Source of the DNA: Hormiphora californensis
Lineage: Eukaryota; Ctenophora; Tentaculata; Cydippida; Pleurobrachiidae
Reading direction: 5' to 3'
Length of the DNA stretch: 64,000 bases
Assembly: GCA_020137815.1 (NCBI GenBank)
Contig: CM035355.1
Span: 2,008,774 to 2,072,773, forward strand
Numbering within the stretch: position 1 is the stretch's first letter; every line of letters starts with the position of its first letter. Made by a program: the position numbers and the translations under genes. Shown here one piece after another: positions 1 to 12,299 of the stretch. The notes under the pieces are model-generated. The model was not told the DNA's origin, ran no database searches, and worked only from the letters and a program-made list of their open reading frames with translations.

Positions 1-2
1 AG

Positions 3-355
3 GAGGTTGAGCTACAGAATATCAGGAATTCCCTACTGAATGATGCCACTGTTCCCAGTACTACAACCCAGGCTAGATCCACAGCTGTGGTAGGGAGTGT
101 GTCATCCTCCTCTACAACAATCAGCTGCTGCTGTGCCGGCCAGTAGGCCTGTACGATCCAGCAATGTGTCCTCTACTACCACTACTACATCTGTTGTGGG
201 GACATATCCTGGTAGCAGAAGGTTACCCGCCCCAGCAGCAGCAGCTGCATGCTCCTGGTAGGCGGAACTCTGGTGCAGCGGTGAGGAGGTGTATTTCCAA
301 TCCTGCACAACCTATTGTTGATGCCGCAGCCACCATGGAATACGCTAATAGCCTG
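3..355 (+). CDS. Upstream coding exon of Q/S/T-rich gene, with two apparent +1 frame breaks
   Basis: Ser/Thr/Ala-rich coding-like sequence runs across all three forward frames. Frame 3 is open from the window edge until about position 130, where the next frame continues with an Ala/Pro/Ser/Thr-rich stretch to about 250. The third frame then carries a segment ending in ...MEYANSL just before a GTGAGA donor at 356. Dropping one base at each junction (near 129 and near 251) gives a single open exon, which is how I interpret it. It is probably an upstream exon of the glutamine-rich gene that follows, because orientation and low-complexity style agree, but the link is inferred. The start lies outside the window. 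No domain is recognised. An assembly indel, a decayed exon or chance open frames are all possible. Confidence 0.4.
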
Positions 356-1588
356 GTGAGAAATTATACATCAACTTATCGATATTATGAAGATGATTTT
401 AACACGAAAGGAAGAAAATAATATTTTTGTGATGGCATGATGTGTGTGGGGTTAGGAAGCCTTTAAATTTCTCCAATAGAGAGAGAGAGAGGGAGAGAGA
501 TAAATGCCAGAGCCGAAGTAGTATAAGGTCATTTCGCAATCTCTCCCTCTGCTGATAGGCAGCACACCTGCCACCTGGCTAGCTGTATATTGGGCGTTGA
601 TGTTTGTTTGTCCGTTGCTGGATGATATTATAGAGAGAGGGAGGGATAGAGAGAGATGCTGTTGTAATTCCATCTCAGGTCACGTGTCTACTCCCACGTG
701 TCCACTCCCACGTTTGACTGTGGGAGAGATAGATCAATTAAGTTAATTTATTCAGATCACAGGTAAATGAGATCTCCGCCCACTCTGCTCTCTATCAGCT
801 AATTAGGTTTCTAAGATCATAGACAGAGAGAGGGAGAGAGGGAGAAATAGAGAGAGACAGAGAGAGAGAGAGGGAGAAATAGAGAGCTACAAGCACAGCT
901 TTGAAAGCTAATGGCAGAGAGCCAAAAGTACACGCCGGCTGCTTCCTTGCACGTGATATGTCACGTGATGTATGTCACGTGGTGTATCACGTGGGTAGCT
1001 AATGATGAGAGAGTGAGAAAAAGAGAGAGTGGGAGAAAGAGATAGAGAGGGTAAAGTGAGGGAGTTGTATGGAATAGAGTGAGACAACTCCGGTTGACCT
1101 CTCTTCTGTGTTTGGCAACGACTACCGTTACTGAGAAGGTGTGAAGAGGCCAGGGAGAGAGGGGGGGGGCATATATTTCATGTTGCACAACATTAAGCCT
1201 TGATGTACCACATCAGTCTGGTGCATTGTTCACTGCACGTTGGTACATCTTGAGTCAAGGACCATTGACTCCTTTTGGTGTGGTGCATATCAAAAGCTAA
1301 TGGGAGGGGCGAGTGAGAGTTCATACTGCATAGAAAATATATATCGTAGTGCCTACACAATGCATGAATGTAAGGGCCTAATTGCGTGACAACAGTTATT
1401 ATAATTTGATGGCTGATGGCGCTAAGTGGGATAGGGAGAGCTCTGCTATGGTAATACAGTGTATAATACGCGATTCGAAAAACAAACATTGGGTTATAAA
1501 AACAATTATATTACTAACCTATCATCCTAGAACCGAATCTCTAATAATAGCAATATTCCCTAACCGTGTTTATCCTCTTTCCCTCCAG
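356..1588 (+). other. Non-coding stretch with GA-rich tracts and CACGTG motifs (probable intron)
   Basis: No supported exon was seen here. The stretch has interrupted GAGA tracts (for example 479-500, 823-890 and 1006-1050) and several CACGTG palindromes (near 680-700 and 950-992). It is bounded by a plausible donor at 356 and a polypyrimidine/CAG acceptor just before 1589. Confidence 0.4.
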
Positions 1589-2093
1589 AGTCGACCCTCG
1601 GTGATCAACAGACTATGTCAAGTGTTACCCACCTCCACCTACGCCTTTACAGTCCGGGACTTCCCCTCTCTCCATGACTTTCCAGTATCAGGATGCCAAT
1701 ATCATTCCAAAACTATCCAAATTGGTAAGTAACATCATTTTAAATTTCTGGAGTTTTGGTGTCTTTTCAGGATTTTTTGTTCGAACAAGGCAACTTTAGA
1801 ATAGCTGAATTCGTGAACCACTAATTGTAGTTGGTTTCCGGGTGTGACGTGGGGTTTTATTTCTTTGAGCAATTTGGTGGGTTTAATATGATTTCTGCGG
1901 GGAGAGAGAGAGAATTTTCAGACAGAATATATGTGTGGAAATAGATTAGTGACGTCAATCACTATAATAGTGTAGTGAGGGAATTCGATAGAAAGGCTGG
2001 GAGAGAAATTTCTCTGACACTCAACCGTCCTTTCAAGGATGGTTGAGTGTCAGTAGACTGTTTTTTTTTCTTGCTCTCTCTCTCTCTCTCTCA

Positions 2094-2172
<79 letters not shown>

Positions 2173-5100
2173 GCTTTCTGCAAAATATCCAGTAAGAACA
2201 AATTAGATCATCAGTCATCACTGCAACCCGCATAATTTGTGGAAATATTAGATCATCATGTTTTCCTGTCAAAACAAAGTCTCCGAGTAGTTGCAGTCCT
2301 AAATAAACACTATTTCATTAAATATTTCCACACGTGACTATATTTCTAGTCACGTGAAGAGACTTCTAGCCACGTGACCAGACTTCTAGTCACGTGACCA
2401 GACTTCTAGTCACGTGAAGAGACTTCTAGTCACGTGTAACACTAGAAATAATAATGAAATACTAGCCATTATGACAAACATGTAATGTGTAAGAAATGGG
2501 GAAGGGAGAAAGCGAGTAAAACTGACCGTCTTTCTAACCATCTCCCTCTCTCTCTCGATCAGCAATGGGAGGTATTGAGGAGATTTCAGACACAGCTCGA
2601 TGAAAATTACGGTATCAAGGAGCTGTTACACGCCAGAGGACAACAGAAAGTCATTAAAAATGACCTCTATTGCTTCATTCTAACATCACTGATCTATGTA
2701 AGTCAATTGGTTTCAGAAACTTACCAATTTCAAAATAAAATATGACGTTTTTGACGAACTCCCCCTCCTGCAGACGAAACTAAAGGCACAACCAGTGACA
2801 AGTTCAGAACAGAAAGCACTGATCGAGAGAAGCGGAGCGGACCTTTTTATTTACAACCAGAAACTAAATGTCTACTCTCTTCTGACAATGATTTACAACC
2901 TGACCTACACGTACACCTTCCTACCCCTGGTGGACATGTTCGGATTTGTTGAATTTCACATACAGAAATACCCCGAGGACCAGAATAGGTTGGTGACGTG
3001 CGATAATGGAGAGTTAGAGAGTTTGTTACTTTAACTAGAGGGAGAGTGAGTTTGTTACTTTAACTAGAGGGAAAGTTGGAGAGTTTGTTACTTTAACTAG
3101 AGGGAGAGTTAGAGAGTTTGTTACTTTAACTAGAGGGAAAGTTTGGGAAATGGGGTTCAGAACACAGTGAAATCGTTAACTCTCCCTTTAGAAAATGTAA
3201 CCATTAACTATAATAGAGGGGGAGGGAGTTTGTATTTTTAAACTCAGTGTCCAACTCTCAATGTCCAACTCTCTCGTATATCAGGTTGTTTAGTCTGCTA
3301 GAGGAGTGTTTTCATACCATACCCCCTGCTAAACTTGTCGAGCTGAGACAGTTCCTACTGGGAAGTAAAGAGTTCTTGGTCCTCTTTGAGTCTGCAATGG
3401 ATAAGAAACTGGCCCGGATGAACAGGGAGGGAATTGAGGCAGCCCGGGGTGAGGTTCAGAAACAGAACAAGGTCTTCCAGCAGCTGAACAGTGGTGTCAT
3501 GCCCCCAGGTGAGTGTGGGAATAGTTCTCTTTGGGGGATGGTCCGTAATAAGATTTTCTAATTGTTATGATAGACCTATATATTTTTTAACCTTATACCA
3601 TGCCGTTACCCATCACTCACATTTCCAATCCAATTTGCTAATGTTGCCCTTTCTCTCTCATCCGCAGTAAACCGTCAAATGTTGACTGGGTACGGTGTTA
3701 CGGGTGAATTCTTCAAGTTTTGGAGCAACCAGCACGACCTCTACACGGACACCATTCGAACTGGAATACCATGGGTATGTAAATCAGAAGACTCTAATTA
3801 GATTTATTATTGCATGTCTCACTAATTACCATGATTACTCTAAACAATGCTGTCGCTGTGACTCTCTATTCTTGGTTGTTATCTGTTCTTCTCTTTTCAG
3901 ACTCCACCCCTCCAACACCCCGCATCCAATACTTCTATACCGGTTACCACACAATCTGCAAAGCCTGGAATGATTCCTAAAGTAAATGAGAAGGCTGTAG
4001 CACACTTGAGAAATGCTATCTCCGCTGCCACTGCTAGCGGGAATGTGATACCGTTACAAAAACATGTGACTCAAGTCACGGCAGCGTCGGATCAAGTCCC
4101 CCCGGTCACCTCGGGCCAGAGACTTGAGAGCCAGCCAGTGTCTAACACTACTACATCACCGACAGTCTCAGTTGCTCCTTCACAAATCTTGAAAGTGCCT
4201 GCACCCGAATGCTATGCATCTGCCACTAAGCAGCATGCTGTAATCACGACAAGAAATAGCACTATCGAACACCACCCCAACACTACTACTTCCTCCCAGG
4301 CACAATACCCTATCTCCTCCTCTGCTGCAGCAGTCCCCCAACAACAACAGAGACAGCAGGTTATGCCTAGTTATGCCACCCAACAAACCATTCCTACTTC
4401 TTCCGTCCAACGGCAGCAGACTATACTACCTAGTCCCCCCTGTCAATACCAACTCGTCCCAATATCAGCCGGGGCTGTGGACAGAGCGGCCCACCTTGCA
4501 GCACAGGAGAGACTGCAGATCCAGCAACAACTGCAACTACAACATGCCTGGTCTACCCTGTTACCCGCTGACAAGGAGAGGTTCCATCAGCTATCACCTG
4601 CTGACCAAACCATAGTGATCAATGATGCCGTTACGAGGGTCCAGCAACAGAAACAACAGTTTGCTGCCGCACATGCTTCAGGGCAACTGCAGCAACATCA
4701 GATGGCGCCAGGGCAACTGCAGCAACATCAGATGACGCCAGGGCAACAGCAGGCAATGGTTCCTGGGCAGCAGCAGATGATGCCTGGGCAACAGCAACAG
4801 ATGACGCCAGGTCAAGTCCCTGGACAGCAGCAGATGATGGCTGGTCAAGTTCCTGGGCAGATGATGATGGCCAACCAGGGTACTCTTCAACAACAGGGCA
4901 TGGGACCTCAATGGGCTAACCATGTCCAAGCTGCCATACGAGGACCCCTCAATTCTCCTCCCATAGGAGTGGCCATAACATCACAGCAACGCTCTCCCCG
5001 GCAACAGTTGCCAACGCAACAGCAACATCTGACACATACAATGCAACAGCAACAGTTGCAACATTTGGCACAGCAACAGATGCAACCTGCACCGCAACAG

Positions 5101-5990
5101 ATGCAACCTGCACAGCAACAGTTACAACAGCAACAGTTGCAACAGCAACAGATGCAACAGCAACAGATGCAACAGCAACAGATGCAACAGCAACAGTTAC
5201 CACAGCACCAGTCACCACGGCAACAGCAACAGTTGCCACAGCAACAACAAAACACTGATGCTCAAGTAACGGTTGCCATTAAGAAGCTGATCAAGTGGTA
5301 TCACAAGGAAGCAGCTAATGTTCCGGAACTTCAACAACAAGCCTTGAACTGTGCCCGGCTTGAGATCACGAACAACCTTGAGGCCCTGTCTGAGATAAAC
5401 CGGAAAAAGGAGGCCCCGCAGTACGGAATGCTGAAAAAGCACATCATACACATTGTGATGTATTCCCAGATTTCAAAGATGGAAACTTTAGAGTTGTATC
5501 AGTTCCTGAGTGCCACCGGGAAGTTGTTTAAACAAATCAAGAATGGCTGGAAGATGGACTTCTTAGTTATAGAGGTGAGTTGGTGTTGTTGCGCTGTGAA
5601 TTTAGTGTGCTGTGTTGCTATGGAACAATTCTGTTGTTGCTACGGAACAATTCTGTTGTTGCTATGGAACAATTCTGTTGTTGCTATGGAACAATTCTGT
5701 TGTTGCTATGGAACAATTCTGTTGTTGCTATGGAACAATTCTGTTGTTGCTATGGAACAATTCCGTGTTATAACAGTGTGTGTTTTCAGGAGAACAATAG
5801 TACATTTACCCAGTACTATGAGAAACAGAGGGCGTTATATGAGCAACAGCGCCAGCAACAACAGCAGAAGATTCAAGATGAACAACAGGTCAGTCGAAAT
5901 GTTTCTATTTCTCTTTCTTTTCTCGCTTTTTTTTCTCTCTCTAGTTTAATTTCCGGGCCATCGAGTTATTCTATTTTCCATTTTCTGCAT

Positions 5991-6077
<87 letters not shown>

Positions 6078-9000
6078 CCTTCTCTTACTTCCCCTGCTGT
6101 TTTTCCTTTCTCACACCCACTACTCGGACCTACTTTTGTGATACTTTCGTCTGGGCCCTGCCGGTGTGTTTATCTTCTCCCTCCGCAACTGACATTATAC
6201 CATTTCTCATATTACCTAGTTTTCTTGTCTCATATGAGACCCTCCTCTTCGCACCGGGCGTGATGTACAGTCAGTGTATGACAACAGTTTTCTTTGCTAT
6301 CACTCAGATTGTGCAACAAGCCGCTATCAACATGCAACAACAACCCCAGGCTCCTGTAGTACGTCAACCTACAACACCAGTAGCAACTGCCTCAGCAGCC
6401 GTTGAACAGGCACCTCCCAGGAAACGCAGGAAGCTTGCCTCCCCAACTGCTAGTACTGCTAGTAGTGGTGATACTACAGAGGCCAGCAACCAGCTGATCA
6501 GGTGTGTAATGTTTAGTAGTTAGCAGTTGTTCAGTCTCCACGAGATTTATAGGCTACTATAGAGACTGGAGACTCTCCAGTCTCTATAGTCTAAAAATCT
6601 CATCGCTCAAAATCTATCTCGTCAAAATTGGTTTCTCCTAAAACTAAACTCCCATTTTCAGTGAAGTGAGACAGGAATTCCAGATCAATATCCCCGGGGA
6701 ACCCTCTTACAGTCTCTTCATGACTCAGAGGGACGCTGCTGCTTTACAAAAGTAAATAAACACATAATCTTGTCATTTTTGGTCATAATTTGGTCATAAG
6801 TAATGACAAAACCTAATCATGTAATGAATCGTTACATTTGTCTGCCCTTGTAGAATTTTTTCTGATCTCTAAAACCTTCTCCCCTCGCAGGAACCTCCTA
6901 GATGATGCTGCTAAAAAGGCTCGGCAGAATGTGATCACGATTGATGATGATGCACCGGCAGTTCAACCCAGCTGCGTGGAACCACGCAGAGCTGCACCCC
7001 CAGTGGCCACCGTACCACCAGTACCTGTAGTGGTAACCCAGCCAGAACCAGCCAAGTCAACTAACAAGCCGAGCAACAAGTCCCCAGACAAGTCAGCTAA
7101 CAAGTCACCAAACAAGCCGACCACTAAGACACCGAGCAAGCCGACCGCTAAGTCACCGAGCAAGCCGACCACTAAGTCACCAGCCAAGTCAAGTAGCTCT
7201 AAGAAGTCTCCTGTCAAACCGACCAGTGGCCAATCCTCGGATAAGTCCTCTCCAAAGGACGGACTGAAGAAGGCAGGAGATAAGAGGAAGGCTCCTACTA
7301 CTCCTGGTACAGTCAGTACCACTACCCCGGGAGCTACCTCAACTACTGACCCCGTTGCTATGGAGACAACACCACCCTCCCCTCCCCAACAACCAACATC
7401 CTCCAGCACTTCTAAGAGTACCGAGTCTGATGTGAGCGTTACTGCCACCTTGGAGACACTTGACTCAGGAACTATTGGAGGTGAAGAGGCCCAGTCTGCT
7501 AACCCACCTGCGGTAACCACTCCTAAACCAGAGATCCCAGATCATATCAAGTTGTGTCCCTCTCCGGACTCTACCTCAGGTTCCCAGGATCTCCCTCCCC
7601 CACCACCACCAGCAGCAACCCGGACTGCACCCAAGAGGGCCCCTACAATGGAGTTGTTCAGTGAGATCCCTGACCTTGATGCTATAGAGGAACAAGAGGA
7701 ATATGATGTGGCGTGGTCTTTAGTGTCCGAAGCGATGAAGACTCTTGGAGACATGAAGAAGAAATTTGTAAGTAAAGATATTAACTCTACAGCTTCCGAA
7801 AAGAGAGCATTACTGTAATTGTTGTGTTGGTATTAGTCTAGTTGTGTATGTAATCCGATGTAATACTGTGTGTTTTTAAATGACTGAGACTGTTCAAATC
7901 GACACAGCGTCAAAAGTTGTGAATATTTTGATCTGAAATTTTAGGACAAGGTAGATGGCTACCTGCCATTTATTGTACTCGAATTTCAGCAAAATCGGTC
8001 GTTCCTGAATGAACCTGTAGCCCAAAAACCTCCTCTAACTTTGAGCGCTCAGATATCTGCAACCTGATGAGGTAGAGAGCTCAAACTTTCACAATATGTT
8101 CATTAGACAATTTACAAACTTTTGGTAATCAGCCCCCAGCCATGTGTTACACCGATTCTGTAATTGGTTCTGACTTCTGAGTGTGGCAAAGTGTGGCGCT
8201 TCGTCAGCAGACGTGATCATAGTGTCTGAAATCGTTGACAAGGTCACGTGACTAGGCTCTGTGGTAGAGCGTGGCGCTTCGTCATGACAAGAGAGAGAGG
8301 GAGAGAGAGAGAGAAAGAGATAGTGAGAGAAATAGAGAGAAAGGAAGAGAGTCACATCTTCTTCGTCATGACGAGAGAGTTATACTCAGCAGATAGAGAG
8401 AGCGAATCGGTGACACTAGACGTTGTTATCATGTCGAGATGTTCCACATCTAATCACGTGACCTTGTAACAAGAAAGAGAGAGAGAGAGAGACAGCACAC
8501 AGTGGGTAAGAAACGGGGGGGGATGCTATATTAGGGAATTATACTTTGTCTAGGCATCATTCAGACATTGCTTTGTCTTAAATAGCCCTCAACATGGACA
8601 TAAAAGCAAGTTAATATGCCTAGATACCAAAATTTGGACTTTTTACACCCGGATGAGGCTTGAGGACACTCGACGGGAAGTCTATTTTCGTTGAAAAAAG
8701 GGTAGAAAATTGTTAAGAAGCGGATAAGTCAGTAATAACAGGGGCAAGTGTGTGACAAAAGATTTTCACCACAAATGTGTCCATAAAGGTCATCTTTATC
8801 GATTAAAATCGATGGCATCATTTATTCGTGGTAAAAAGGGTCCATTTCCGGGTGGGCGTGGCACCTTTACTTTGAGTGTAGGGTTATAAGTGTAACTACA
8901 CTTAGGAAAGGAGTAGAGATAAAATTAAGGGCACTAAAGTGTGTAGCGTCCTCGCATTAGTGGGGGTAGGTGCTGAAATTAAGTCGCTATCTCATCTGGT

Positions 9001-10824
9001 TAATTAGATAATTGGATAATTAGATATGCGCATAGCCGCATTTTGGTAATTGTGGTTCAAATGGTTCATTATCGGCCATATATTTAAAATTTATGTCTTT
9101 TTTCATAACTATTATATAAACATGGGCATTTTCTATCGATTTGCCAAGGGAAATTGGGCTAAACTTACTCTGAACCGGTTAAACCGTATAATAGCTAAAT
9201 ACGGCTATGCACATATCTAATTATCCAATTATTTAATTAACCAGATGAGATGGCGACTTAATTCCGGCACCTACCCCCACTAATGCGAGGACGCTACACA
9301 TTTTAGTGTGGTTATAAATGTCTCTACCCCGTTTCTAACGGAAGTTACATTTCTCCTTCTCCAGTTTTTATCAAAATTTCTAAGTTTAATCGCATAATTA
9401 TGCAACTTTTGCATCCAGTCCGGTCGCAATCTCCACTTGTACGATGTTCAGGAGGGTCCATATTAACATGTTCCATCAAGAAATATGGCGCCGTCGGGCG
9501 CCGTCTAAACTATTTTTACTTTTTTCGCTTAAAAAATGGGTCAATTTTTACCATGCACACGGAATTTTTCACTGAGAGCAGACAATAAAATATAATTTCA
9601 TGAACTTAAAACTGCAAAAAAGATAAATTTATATTTTATAATATCATGTAATGAAATTTTGGAGAAAACATGTACATAATTCCGAAAAAAAGGTATAAAA
9701 ACAGCCAATTTAAACTTTGAAAACTGAATTAAGTGTGAAAATTTCCATATGCGCATCATATTTTTAGTCATAACTCGGTCGTATCTCAATATTTTTTGAT
9801 TCGACTTTTTTTAGCTGATAGAACAGACAATTTCCTACAAATATACGAAGTTTCAGCAAAATTTATTTTTTTCCCTAATATAGCATCGTTACCCACTGTG
9901 CAGCAGAATGTAAAGGGAGAGAATTAGAAAAGTTTGTCTGGATTTCAGCTTGTGACCGATTTCGGACACTATGATCACGTCTGCTGGCGAAGCGCCACAC
10001 TTTACCACACTCAGAACCAATTACATAATCGGTGTAACACATGGCTGGGGGCTTACCTCCAGTAAGACACGCGATACGTGATACCTGAGTGCAAAAATGC
10101 TCCCAATTAGGCCGACTTACACCACTTTGCCGTGTTCCTGCGAAGGAACTAAAAAAGATATCGCCAAACCAAGCAGCCAAAAGTTTGTAAATTGTCTAAT
10201 GAACATATTGTGAAAGTTTGAGCTCTCTACCTCATCAGGTTGCAGAGATCTGAGCGCTCAAAGTTAGAGGAGGTTTTTGGGCTACAGGTTCATTCAGGAA
10301 CGACCGATTTTGCTGAAATTCGAGTACAATAAATGGCAGGTAGCCATCTACCTCGTCCTAAAATTTCTGATCAAAATATTCACAACTTTTGACGCTGTGT
10401 CGATTTGAACAGTCTCAGTCATTTAAAAACACACAGTAGTTGTGGGAAGAGTGTGTACTGGTTAGTAGTTTAGTAAGTTGTGGAACTCCCCACCAATATC
10501 GTTCTAACACTCTCTCCCCTCTCAGAAAACCCATGTCAAGGAGATTGAGAGGACCCTGGCCACTGCAGATCCCCAGTTTGCCTCCATGTGGGAGAAGCTG
10601 AAACTTGAAACGGAGCTGAAACGGGATGAGACTGAGAGGAGGATAAACACTCTGCCTGAGGGTAGGTTTAGTTTTATTCTTGTGAGCTACTAATATTGCT
10701 AATCTAAGAAGAAACTCCTTAATTAACTCCCTAATTAACTCCCTGATTAACCTGTTTCTCCATCTCAGTACTGCTTCGAATCAGTGAGAAGGACCCTGAT
10801 AAGAGTGGTCTTAAACAAGAATAG
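1589..10824 (+). CDS. Glutamine-rich, probably nuclear protein with SUMO-interaction-like motif (multi-exon)
   Basis: Exons inferred from GT/AG sites and frame continuity: 1589-1724 (less sure), 2563-2697, 2774-2988, 3285-3508, 3668-3774, 3901-5574, 5790-5888, 6308-6501, 6662-6751, 6891-7767, 10526-10661 and 10769-10824, ending in TAG. From 2563 onwards all phases agree. The exons to 3774 encode a helical, charged region; 3901-5574 encodes a long Gln/Met/Pro-rich region followed by a helical block (KKLIKWYHKEAANVPEL). Later exons carry a basic cluster, PRKRRKL, that looks like a nuclear localisation signal, a VITIDDD motif matching a SUMO-interaction motif, a Ser/Thr/Lys/Pro-rich linker and an acidic then coiled C-terminus. 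I do not recognise the family. Composition suggests a transcription or chromatin cofactor, by inference only. The 1589-1724 exon ends in phase 1 and does not join 2563 in frame, so an exon or an indel is missing there. Confidence 0.65.
2074..2168. repeat. (CT)n microsatellite
   Basis: Nearly pure CT dinucleotide tract with a few interruptions, in an intron. Open frames through it (Leu/Ser or Arg/Glu repeats) are low-complexity artefacts. Confidence 0.95.
2333..2442. repeat. Tandem ~22-bp repeat, each unit with CACGTG
   Basis: About five to six units of the form GACTTCTAGTCACGTGA, each holding a CACGTG palindrome (canonical E-box for bHLH-ZIP factors). It lies in the intron just upstream of the 2563 exon. 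Regulatory function is not shown by sequence alone. Confidence 0.85.
3020..3140. repeat. Tandem ~36-bp repeat in an intron
   Basis: Four near-identical units containing TTTGTTACTTTAACTAGAGG follow the donor at 2989. It is a simple intronic minisatellite. Confidence 0.9.
5610..5765. repeat. Intronic 21-bp minisatellite
   Basis: About seven tandem units of the form GGAACAATTCTGTTGTTGCT fill most of the intron between exons 3901-5574 and 5790-5888. All three frames are largely open, but the flanking donor (5575) and acceptor (5787-5789) and exact phase conservation mark it as intron. Confidence 0.9.
5996..6079. repeat. (CT)n microsatellite
   Basis: CT-rich dinucleotide tract in the intron between exons 5790-5888 and 6308-6501. 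Confidence 0.95.
7864..10438. mobile_element. 2.6 kb foldback (long-TIR) DNA transposon, non-autonomous, in an intron
   Basis: The ends CTGTGTGTTTTTAAATGACT and its reverse complement are flanked by TA on both sides (7864-7865 and 10437-10438). The left arm 7866-8232 is mirrored by 9950-10436, and a further mirrored patch lies at 8493-8540 against 9871-9906. The right arm has about 120 bp (10057-10177) with no left counterpart, probably a secondary insertion or a deletion of the partner. No transposase-like ORF is present. TA duplication with long terminal inverted repeats fits a Tc1/mariner-like or similar non-autonomous element. It sits wholly inside the intron 7768-10525 and accounts for most of that intron. 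Confidence 0.8.
8905..9340. repeat. Palindromic module nested in the foldback element
   Basis: The left part 8905-9030 (AGGAAAGGAGTAGAGA, TAGTGGGGGTAGGTGC, TTAGATAATTGGATAATTAG) is mirrored at 9195-9340. The same module forms the centre of the 3.1 kb palindrome near 27340-27925, so it is a dispersed family in its own right. Confidence 0.75.
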
Positions 10825-11379
10825 GAATAGGAGGACACCTCAGCTATTTAGGACTAAGAGGACACCCCTCGCCCCCAACTACTAAAGAATGACACCACTA
10901 TCTCTCAGAGAGAGCGAGGAGACTTTATTTTTAACATAACCTAGTAAATTTTTATATGATTCTTAACTTATATTTTTGTTTTGTGAAAGGAGTGTGTGTG
11001 CTATTTTAGCTCAGAAAGTCAGATCAGGACATGTTTGATTGTTGTAGACCAACTCTTTTATTTTTGTCGTAGAGTTGTCAAGGTTTGCCAGCTGTGAAAG
11101 AGCTGAGTAAAAATGGTAGTTTCGGATCGAAATGTGAGAAAAACATTATAAAAATTAAAAACTTTAAAAAACAAACAAAAAAACCGAAAAATTATTGGGT
11201 AAGCACTGCACTAAGCACTAAGCTTTCGTGCTTTTGTCTTATAAATAAAAGGTCAAACTTTGATCATTAAAAAAACAACCAAAATGACTGAAAAGGCAAA
11301 AAATGTGTGATTTTGAATGTGATTTGAAACAATTGTGGCACTAGAATTAGAAAAAAATAAAATGATAGAAGTAGAACTA

Positions 11380-11511
11380 AGGTGAAAGCGAAACAACAAC
11401 GAACTGGTTGCGCATACCGTCACGCATTCGTTGTGCATAACGATCTCACCGAGATTCACATGCGCAACTTTGCGCAACAGGCAGCCAGTTCGTTGTTGTT
11501 TCGCTTTCACT
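11380..11511. repeat. Short palindrome (inverted repeat ~36-bp arms)
   Basis: GGTGAAAGCGAAACAACAAC at 11381 is mirrored by the complementary run ending at 11510, with a loop of about 50 bp. It could be a small MITE; no clear target duplication is seen. Confidence 0.75.
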
Positions 11512-11973
11512 TGTGTGACTCCATAATGGCCCTAAATTTCAGTAACTCAGAAAAATTCAAAACAATGTTTTCTCACTGATCTCAGCTGAGTGCTAATGAT
11601 GTACATTGTGTACAAGTACAGTGTACATTGTGTACAACTACATTGGGTACAAGACGCAAGTTGTTTATTGCTTGTGAGTGTGGAATCAGTTTCAGAGAGA
11701 GTGTGTTTCTTGAACAGAAACGCTCTAACTTATAACTTATTTTAATGCGATTAATTAAATTTTACTAATTCTTTTGTTACTGTTACCTCATACCAACTAT
11801 TCTACTTTCTATCAAAAAGAAACGTGTTTAGAATTGTTCGTTCTGGTAATAGTGGCTGCCAGGCCAATGCTCTGAAGTGTGTAGTGGGTCTCGAGATAGT
11901 TAAAGGAAACCGAAGCATTAGCAAAAATAGCTAGCAGTAGAACTCACTCGAGTTTTGTGAGATTTCCCGCGGT

Positions 11974-12098
11974 CATTGCTCCACCCCTTACCTAGCTTGA
12001 TGATATTGAGACTTGAAATGTTGAGGTTAGGAAGAACTCGACACGATTTTCCTAACCTCAACACGTCACGTCTCTATCTCATCAGGGGTGGAGCAATG
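11974..12098. repeat. Palindromic repeat, relative of the 39.1-39.3 kb repeat
   Basis: CATTGCTCCACCCCT on the left mirrors AGGGGTGGAGCAATG on the right, and the arms include GAGACTTGAAATGTTGAGG. A similar core (GATAGAGACTTGAAATTTGG) forms the middle of the element near 39150-39265, so both belong to one dispersed family. Confidence 0.7.
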
Positions 12099-12299
12099 CC
12101 CACTGACGACCGTTGGAAACTACACAAAACCCTGTATGGCGCCGCGACCCCATCTGCATCTGAGCCATATAGTAGGCAAGGTGTGAGCTTACGGAAAGGC
12201 GAACAGCTGACTGAGCTATCAGGCCTGATCAGGCCAATGCTCTGACCACTTACTCAACAGCTGACCACGGTTCTCGGGTGTTCCGCGTTTGAAGAAATG

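Noticed and set aside
2033-2272. Arg-Glu / Leu-Ser repeat open frames
   Set aside because: Artefacts of the CT dinucleotide tract.
4908-5255. Poly-Cys and Val-Ala antisense frames opposite the glutamine-rich exon
   Set aside because: Antisense shadow of CAG/CAA-rich coding sequence.
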